Assembly (NCBI GenBank): GCA_905199135.1
Contig: CAJKFC010000013.1
Location: 1-27,292 of the forward strand
From: an uncultured Eubacteriales bacterium
GTDB taxonomy: Bacteria > Bacillota > Clostridia > Oscillospirales > Butyricicoccaceae
Length of the DNA stretch: 27,292 nucleotides
Direction of reading: 5' to 3'
Below are positions 22,683-27,292 of this stretch, piece by piece. How positions within the stretch are numbered: position 1 is the first letter of the stretch; each line of letters opens with the position of its first letter. The translations under genes were made by a program, and so were the position numbers. The notes under the pieces were generated by a model. It searched no databases. It was given only the letters and a program-made list of their open reading frames with translations, and was not told the origin of the DNA.

Positions 22683-23363
22683 ATGAACAAGAAAATTCTT
22701 ATAGCTGAGGATGACAGCAATATTCGCGAGCTGCTCCGTATCTATCTTGAACAGGAAAACTATAAGGTCGATGTCGCCTGCAACGGCGGAGAGGCTCTCG
22801 CACAGTTTAAGCGTGAACGCCCCGACCTTGTTATACTTGATATAATGATGCCGGTTGTCGACGGTCTCGAGGTTCTGCGCGAGATACGCAAAAACCACAA
22901 GACTCCCGTAATAATGATCACAGCCAAGAGCCAGACCTTTGACAAGGTGACAGGTCTTGAGCTCGGTGCCGACGACTATATTACAAAGCCCTTTGAAATG
23001 CGTGAGGTCATAGCGAGAATACGCGCCCTCTTCCGCCGCATGGAGACCACCTCGTCGGGCAACATTCTTCAGTTTGACAATCTGATTATCGACAAGAACT
23101 CCTATAATATTATTGTAAAGGGCGAAGTCATGGAGATTCCTCCCAAGGAAATAGAGCTGCTCTATTACCTCGCCTCCTCTCCCAACAGGGTATTTACAAG
23201 AGCCCAGCTTTTGGACGATGTTTGGGGATTCGACTATTTCGGAGACACGAGAACCGTCGATGTCCATGTAAAGCGTCTGCGTGAAAAACTTTCCGGCGTC
23301 AGCACCAAATGGGAAATCAAAACCGTATGGGGCGTAGGTTACAAATTTGAACTTGAAGCATAA
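22683..23363 (+). CDS. OmpR/PhoB-family response regulator
   Basis: The 226-residue regulator has a receiver domain with Asp10-Asp11, phospho-acceptor Asp53 in LVILDIMMP, Thr80 and Lys102 in ITKPF. It also has a C-terminal winged helix (about 130-226) with PPKEIELLYYLASSPNRVFTR split across two helices and TRTVDVHVKRLREKL as the recognition region. It should bind direct-repeat DNA as a dimer when phosphorylated. I chose the ATG at 22683 because AGGAGG lies six bases upstream; a longer frame opening upstream would start in the promoter palindrome region. The histidine kinase follows at once, and the palindromes ahead may be its own operators. Confidence 0.95.
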   Translation: MNKKILIAEDDSNIRELLRIYLEQENYKVDVACNGGEALAQFKRERPDLVILDIMMPVVDGLEVLREIRKNHKTPVIMITAKSQTFDKVTGLELGADDYITKPFEMREVIARIRALFRRMETTSSGNILQFDNLIIDKNSYNIIVKGEVMEIPPKEIELLYYLASSPNRVFTRAQLLDDVWGFDYFGDTRTVDVHVKRLREKLSGVSTKWEIKTVWGVGYKFELEA

Positions 23364-23376
23364 CAAGAAATATCCG

Positions 23377-24837
23377 ATGACCTCTCTTTTTAAGAGGTAC
23401 ATGCTCTCTTACGGATTGGTCGTCATAATAAGTTTTTCACTTTTGGGCAGCGCGTTTCTGTATCAGCTCAATTCCCTCGCCATAGAAGAAAAAAAGCTCA
23501 CTTTGGAGGACACAATACGCAAGGTGTCCGACAGTACGATAAGCTACATCAATACAAGCGGAGAAATAACCGCGTTTCTGGCAAAACAGGCTCTGGAGAA
23601 CAGCTACCGAATAAATCTCATGCAGCTTGCAAGCTACTCGGGCGCCAATATCTATCTGACCGATACCAACGGCGTAATTGAAAGGCATACCGTCCCGGGA
23701 AGCTGCATGGACGGAGACGGCACCGAGGTCATTCCCTATTCCGTAGTGGAGGCCACATTAAAAAACGGCAGCTATTCCGATGTGGGCAACTTAGGAGGTT
23801 TTTTAGATAAGCCTTCCTTTACCCACGGAATGCCCGTCTCGGATCAATACGGCAACATATATAATTTAGTTTTTGTCTCGATACCCGCCGAGGCTTCTTT
23901 GAGATTTTCCCAAAATATGATGAAAACATTTTTGGGATTTCTGCTTCTCGTCGTAAGCATAACCCTTGTGGTGACATATCTCATAGTAAAGCACACTCTG
24001 CAGCCCATCGAGGCCATAAGCCGTTTCGCCGTCAACTTTGCCCACGGCGATTTTTCGGCGCGCATTCCCTTGCCCAAAATACGGGATGAGATATATTCTC
24101 TCACCGAAAATCTCAACATAATGGCCGACGATCTCATGAAATCGGAGACCGAGCGCAGAGGACTTATCGCCAATGTCTCCCACGATCTGAGAACTCCGAT
24201 GACCACCATTTCGGGTTTTGTCGACGGTATACTCGACGGCACAATAAAGCCTGAAAACCAGGAAAAATACCTGCTTATAATTTCCGACGAAATCAAGAGG
24301 CTTTCCCGTCTCGCCAACGACATGGTTGAGCTTTCCCGATTCCAGTCGGGTGCGGGAGATTTTAATATCACCACCTTTGACTTCACTGAAGTGGTAAGGC
24401 GTATCATCATATCTTTTGAGCAGAAAATTGTCGAAAAGAATATAGACATAGAGATGGATGTGCCCGACAGGCTGAAGGTTTCCCTCGACAGGGATTCTAT
24501 CTTCAGAGTGATATATAATCTTACCGACAACGCTGTCAAGTTTACAAATCAGGGCGGAAAAATCAGCTTCAAGGTGGTTCAAAGTTCGGGAAAAGTGAGA
24601 TTCAGCATCCACAATACCGGTGTTCCCCTGCCGCCCGAAGAGGCGCGAAATGTCTTTGAACGCTTTTATAAAGTTGACAAATCGAGAAGTGAAAACAAGC
24701 ACGGCGCAGGCTTGGGTCTTTACATTGCAAAAACCATTATCAATAAGCACCACGGAAATATATGGGCCGAAGGGCTTTCCGACGGCACCTGTTTCACCTT
24801 TGAAGTGCCTGTAAAATACGAGGAAAATGACATATAA
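23377..24837 (+). CDS. Membrane sensor histidine kinase
   Basis: Counting from the ATG at 23377 the product has 486 residues. TM1 spans about 10-30. An extracellular sensor runs to about 180, with a PAS/Cache-like YLTDTNGVIERHTV and no family I can name. TM2 lies at about 185-205, followed by HAMP, with HGDFSARIPLP. The HisKA domain has the phosphorylated His269 in NVSHDLRTPMTT. The HATPase domain has NLTDNAVKF (381-389) and GAGLGLYIAK (443-452). It is a complete class I kinase partnered with the preceding regulator. TTG codons at 23347 and 23353 overlap the regulator stop and are possible starts giving 496 or 494 residues; no site has a clear ribosome sequence. Its 3' end overlaps sfsA by 11 bases. 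Confidence 0.93.
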   Translation: MTSLFKRYMLSYGLVVIISFSLLGSAFLYQLNSLAIEEKKLTLEDTIRKVSDSTISYINTSGEITAFLAKQALENSYRINLMQLASYSGANIYLTDTNGVIERHTVPGSCMDGDGTEVIPYSVVEATLKNGSYSDVGNLGGFLDKPSFTHGMPVSDQYGNIYNLVFVSIPAEASLRFSQNMMKTFLGFLLLVVSITLVVTYLIVKHTLQPIEAISRFAVNFAHGDFSARIPLPKIRDEIYSLTENLNIMADDLMKSETERRGLIANVSHDLRTPMTTISGFVDGILDGTIKPENQEKYLLIISDEIKRLSRLANDMVELSRFQSGAGDFNITTFDFTEVVRRIIISFEQKIVEKNIDIEMDVPDRLKVSLDRDSIFRVIYNLTDNAVKFTNQGGKISFKVVQSSGKVRFSIHNTGVPLPPEEARNVFERFYKVDKSRSENKHGAGLGLYIAKTIINKHHGNIWAEGLSDGTCFTFEVPVKYEENDI

Positions 24838-25501
24838 AAACACTTTACCTGCGGTCTTTTTATCCCGCCCAAACAGATTTACCGCCGTTTGCTCCGTAAA
24901 CGGCCGAGAGCAGATATGTCATGTGAAAAACACAGGCAGATGCAGAGAGCTTTTGACTGAGAGTGCCTCTGTCATACTTCAAAAATCGGAAAACCCTCTG
25001 AGGAAAACAGCTTACGATCTGATTTCAGTCTATAAAGGCGATATGCTTGTAAATATGGACAGTCAGGCGCCAAACAAGGTATTTGCTGAGAACATTCCGA
25101 GATTTTTCGGAAAAGACGCTGTTTTCAAACCTGAATTCAAATACGGCGACTCGAGAATTGATTTTTTCATATCGTCTGCCGGCGAGAAATTTCTCGCCGA
25201 AGTCAAGGGTGTGACCCTTGAAAAAGGCGGCGCTGCTCTCTTCCCCGACGCTCCCACAGAGCGCGGTGTGAAACATGTAAATGAACTGATAAAGGCTGTA
25301 AAGGAAGGTTTCAAAGCCTATATCGTCTTTGTGGTGCAGATGATGCCCATATCTCATTTTTCTCCCAACACCGAGACTCAGCCCGAGTTTCATGAGGCTT
25401 TAAAGCGAGCTCAAAAAGCAGGTGTAAAGCTTATTGCATTTCAGTGCCGCGTAACGGAAAACTCCCTTGAGTATCACTCTCAGGTACCGGTAGTTCTTTA
25501 A
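24827..25501 (+). CDS. sfsA: SfsA family DNA-binding/nuclease-like protein
   Basis: The 224-residue product matches SfsA across its length. HVKNTGRCREL (32-42) belongs to the N-terminal OB-like region. YGDSRIDFFI (106-115) with Asp112, and EVKGVTLEKGGAALFPDAPTERG with Glu125 and Lys127, form the PD-(D/E)xK-like nuclease core. E. coli SfsA was named for stimulating maltose fermentation and binds DNA, and its true role is unclear. The start codon overlaps the end of the kinase gene by 11 bases, so it is translated as part of the two-component operon. A terminator lies 21 bases after the stop. Confidence 0.94.
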   Translation: MTYKNTLPAVFLSRPNRFTAVCSVNGREQICHVKNTGRCRELLTESASVILQKSENPLRKTAYDLISVYKGDMLVNMDSQAPNKVFAENIPRFFGKDAVFKPEFKYGDSRIDFFISSAGEKFLAEVKGVTLEKGGAALFPDAPTERGVKHVNELIKAVKEGFKAYIVFVVQMMPISHFSPNTETQPEFHEALKRAQKAGVKLIAFQCRVTENSLEYHSQVPVVL

Positions 25502-25521
25502 GCTCATTTCAATATCACTTT

Positions 25522-25548
25522 CAAAACGGCATGTCAAATGCCGTTTTG
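25522..25548 (+). terminator. Terminator after sfsA
   Basis: An 11-base stem (AAAACGGCAT with ATGCCGTTTT, plus a closing C-G) and a 5-base GTCAA loop are followed by a T-rich run. The ATG inside its right arm is in frame with the next gene, but that start would have no ribosome site. Confidence 0.85.
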
Positions 25549-25576
25549 TATTTATTTCAGCAGAGGTGTCTTCAAT

Positions 25577-26110
25577 ATGGAATATTCCGAAGATTTCAGC
25601 TTTTTTAATTCCTATCTCACCGAGGGAGAATACATTCTTTGGAGAGGAATACCTCAAAAAATCAGCCTGTTCTCCCCCTCTGACATTATCTTGCTGCCTT
25701 TCAGTATAATGTGGCTGTCCTTCAGTATTTTCTGGGAAATACTTGCCATAAAGGGCGGAAGCTCGATATTTTTTGCCCTTTGGGGTTTGCCTTTTATACT
25801 CATAGGTCTGTATATGCTTTTCGGCGGGTTTATAAGGCGTCTCAGGATAAAAAACAAGACCTTTTATGCTGTCACCAACAAAAAGGTCATTATCAAAAAA
25901 GGTCAAAATATAGAGATGTACGGCGCCGAAGATTTGCCTCCCATGAGTATAAAGCTACATAAAAACGGAAACGGCACCATAATTTTCCGCCAGGATATAT
26001 ACAGCAGAAGATCGGGAACAAGAGTCTTTTATTTCTCCTTTGAAAATATCCCTGACTATATCCAGGCGCAAAACGCCGTAAACAGAATGGATAAGAGCAC
26101 GAGAAACTGA
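25577..26110 (+). CDS. Membrane protein with a bacterial PH-like domain
   Basis: The 177-residue product has an N-terminal segment with EGEYILWRGIPQK, typical of bacterial PH-domain proteins. Two membrane spans follow (about 38-60 and 68-92), then a positively charged RRLRIKNKTFYAVTNKKVIIKKG. A C-terminal beta-rich region carries GNGTIIF and RVFYFSFENIPD. The family is widespread in Clostridia and has no firm function. I chose the ATG at 25577, which has AGAGGTG upstream, over the in-frame ATG at 25538, which lies inside the sfsA terminator. I see no clear promoter, so some readthrough from the sfsA operon is possible. Confidence 0.85.
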   Translation: MEYSEDFSFFNSYLTEGEYILWRGIPQKISLFSPSDIILLPFSIMWLSFSIFWEILAIKGGSSIFFALWGLPFILIGLYMLFGGFIRRLRIKNKTFYAVTNKKVIIKKGQNIEMYGAEDLPPMSIKLHKNGNGTIIFRQDIYSRRSGTRVFYFSFENIPDYIQAQNAVNRMDKSTRN

Positions 26111-26120
26111 TTAAAAAACG

Positions 26121-26150
26121 CAGCCGATAACGGCTGGGGTTTTTTTTTTT
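26121..26150. terminator. Bidirectional terminator between the PH-like gene and glyA
   Basis: CAGCCG (26121-26126) pairs with CGGCTG (26131-26136) around ATAA. The plus strand follows with about eleven T. On the minus strand the stem is followed by CG and six T, so it also serves glyA. Confidence 0.9.
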
Positions 26151-26160
26151 ATGCTGTTTA

Positions 26161-27292
26161 TTATGCGTAAAGGGGATATTTGGCGCAGAGAGCCTCGACA
26201 TCCTTGCGTATTTCGTCGGCATGCTCGAAATCAACAACAGTTCTGTAAATACAATCTGCTATCACCTTCATATCCTCTGCCACAAAGCCGCGGCTTGTAA
26301 CAGCTGCTGTGCCTATGCGGATACCGCTTGTGATAAAGGGGCTCTGAGGATCGTTGGGTATGGCGTTCTTGTTGACAGTGATGTAAACCTCGTCAAGTCT
26401 CTTCTCCAGCTCTTTGCCTGTTATGTCAAAGTTTCTGAGGTCGACCAACATAAGGTGGTTGTCTGTTCCGCCCGATACAAGTCTGAAGCCCTTCTTTGTG
26501 AGCTCATCTGCCAAAACAGCGCAGTTTTTAACTACATTGTCTATGTAAACCTTGAAATCATCCTTCATGGCTTCGCCGAAACAGACAGCTTTTGCGGCGA
26601 TTATATGCTCCAAAGGACCGCCCTGTGTGCCGGGGAATATGGCCTTGTCAATCTGCTTTGCAAGCTCTTTCTTGCAGAGTATAAGTCCCCCTCTGGGGCC
26701 TCTCAAAGTCTTATGTGTAGTAGTTGTGACAACATCGGCATAAGGCACAGGAGACATGTGAGCTCCTGTGGCTACAAGACCTGCGATGTGGGCCATATCC
26801 ACCATAAAGTATGCTCCGACTTCCTTTGCGATGGCGCCTATCTTCTCAAAGTCGATCTTTCTGGGATATGCGCTGGCGCCTGCCACGATGAGCTTGGGCT
26901 TATTCTCGATTGCCACCTGTCTCAAAGCGTCATAGTCTATCATCTCTGTCTCGTCGCTGACGCCGTAAGGCACAAAGTGGAAATACTTACCGCTCATATT
27001 TACGGGAGAGCCGTGGGTGAGATGTCCTCCGTGGGCGAGATTCATTCCGAGAACGGTATCTCCGGGCTCCAAAAGGGCAAAATATACAGCGAGATTGGCC
27101 TGTGCGCCCGAGTGAGGCTGAACATTGGCGTGCTCTGCTCCGAATATCTTTTTCGCTCTGTCAATAGCTATCTGCTCCACTACATCGACGCATTCGCATC
27201 CGCCGTAATAACGCTTTTTGGGATAGCCCTCGGCATATTTATTGGTGAGAACGCTGCCCATAGCGGCCATAACGGCAGGAGAAGCTATATTC
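26161..27292 (-). CDS. glyA: Serine hydroxymethyltransferase, N-terminus beyond the right edge
   Basis: The frame is open to the window edge. The visible part begins NIASPAVMAAMGSVLTNKYA, so only the first 35 or so residues of the usual 410-plus are missing; internal ATGs are not the start. SHMT is a PLP enzyme that converts serine and THF to glycine and methylene-THF in the cytosol. Visible motifs are GYPKKRYYGGCECVD, AHGGHLTHGSPVN, VDMAHIAGL, the PLP-lysine loop TTHKTLRGPRGG and GGTDNHLMLVDLR. It makes the substrate of FolD, encoded elsewhere in this window. Its 3' end faces the bidirectional terminator. The promoter and any riboswitch would be outside the window. Confidence 0.97.
   Translation of the reverse strand, partial: NIASPAVMAAMGSVLTNKYAEGYPKKRYYGGCECVDVVEQIAIDRAKKIFGAEHANVQPHSGAQANLAVYFALLEPGDTVLGMNLAHGGHLTHGSPVNMSGKYFHFVPYGVSDETEMIDYDALRQVAIENKPKLIVAGASAYPRKIDFEKIGAIAKEVGAYFMVDMAHIAGLVATGAHMSPVPYADVVTTTTHKTLRGPRGGLILCKKELAKQIDKAIFPGTQGGPLEHIIAAKAVCFGEAMKDDFKVYIDNVVKNCAVLADELTKKGFRLVSGGTDNHLMLVDLRNFDITGKELEKRLDEVYITVNKNAIPNDPQSPFITSGIRIGTAAVTSRGFVAEDMKVIADCIYRTVVDFEHADEIRKDVEALCAKYPLYA

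Noticed and set aside
23866..24843. 325-residue open frame on the minus strand across the histidine kinase
   Set aside because: Antisense to conserved kinase motifs; no promoter or ribosome site.
25538..25576. Earlier ATG for the PH-like protein
   Set aside because: It lies inside the right arm of the sfsA terminator, with no ribosome site.
1..27292. CRISPR arrays, tRNA or rRNA genes, insertion sequences, attachment sites
   Set aside because: No regularly spaced repeats, cloverleaf-like stretches with tRNA box sequences, transposase motifs or terminal repeats were seen on reading both strands.

Overview
The window is a contiguous chromosomal segment from a Gram-positive, probably endospore-forming Clostridia (Eubacteriales, Oscillospiraceae-like) bacterium. 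The evidence is AGGAGG-type ribosome sites, consensus sigma-A promoters with 17-base spacers, TTG starts, a SpoVB-type flippase, a BofC-like small protein, HemZ, a bifunctional Rel enzyme, and Firmicutes gene orders (ylxM-ffh-rpsP-khpA-rimM-trmD and recJ-rel-dtd-MBL-hemZ). It is mostly core housekeeping DNA. I saw no insertion sequence, prophage, CRISPR array, tRNA or rRNA.

Layout. (1) 1-2335, minus: a SpoVB/MurJ-family flippase cut by the left edge, preceded by purine nucleoside phosphorylase. (2) 2390-2791, minus: a small zinc-ribbon protein with its own promoter and terminator. (3) 2839-9635, minus: recJ, rel, dtd, an MBL-fold hydrolase and hemZ, with a 16-base gap after recJ and 4- to 11-base overlaps further on. 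recJ carries a clear single-base frameshift near 8497. The apt gene often found between recJ and rel, and the hisS-aspS pair often found after hemZ, are absent. (4) 9780-11631, minus: lgt-folD. (5) 11794-15311, plus: ylxM-ffh-rpsP-khpA-rimM-trmD, the SRP and ribosome-maturation operon. It starts at a perfect sigma-A promoter overlapped by a palindrome and ends at a strong terminator where rplS is often found. (6) 15312-15708: a gap of almost 400 bases holding a 38-residue membrane-peptide gene with its own consensus promoter and a structured leader. (7) 15709-18198, minus: a bifunctional class A penicillin-binding protein. (8) 18343-21010: a BofC-like small protein (plus), convergent with a sugar nucleotidyltransferase and polysaccharide deacetylase pair (minus). 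(9) 21123-22430, minus: ychF and a small membrane protein. (10) 22683-25501, plus: a two-component system and sfsA in one overlapping operon, with two palindromes in the promoter region. (11) 25577-26110, plus: a PH-like membrane protein. (12) 26161 to the right edge, minus: glyA, missing its N-terminal codons.

Functionally the window combines translation and protein targeting (Ffh, S16, RimM, TrmD, KhpA, Dtd, YchF), the stringent response (Rel), one-carbon and purine metabolism (FolD, GlyA, PNP), envelope assembly (flippase, Lgt, PBP1, deacetylase, nucleotidyltransferase), DNA repair (RecJ) and signal transduction. No clearly new multi-gene system is visible. The items most worth checking are the recJ frameshift, the 38-residue peptide gene with its leader, and the operator-like palindromes at the ylxM and response-regulator promoters.
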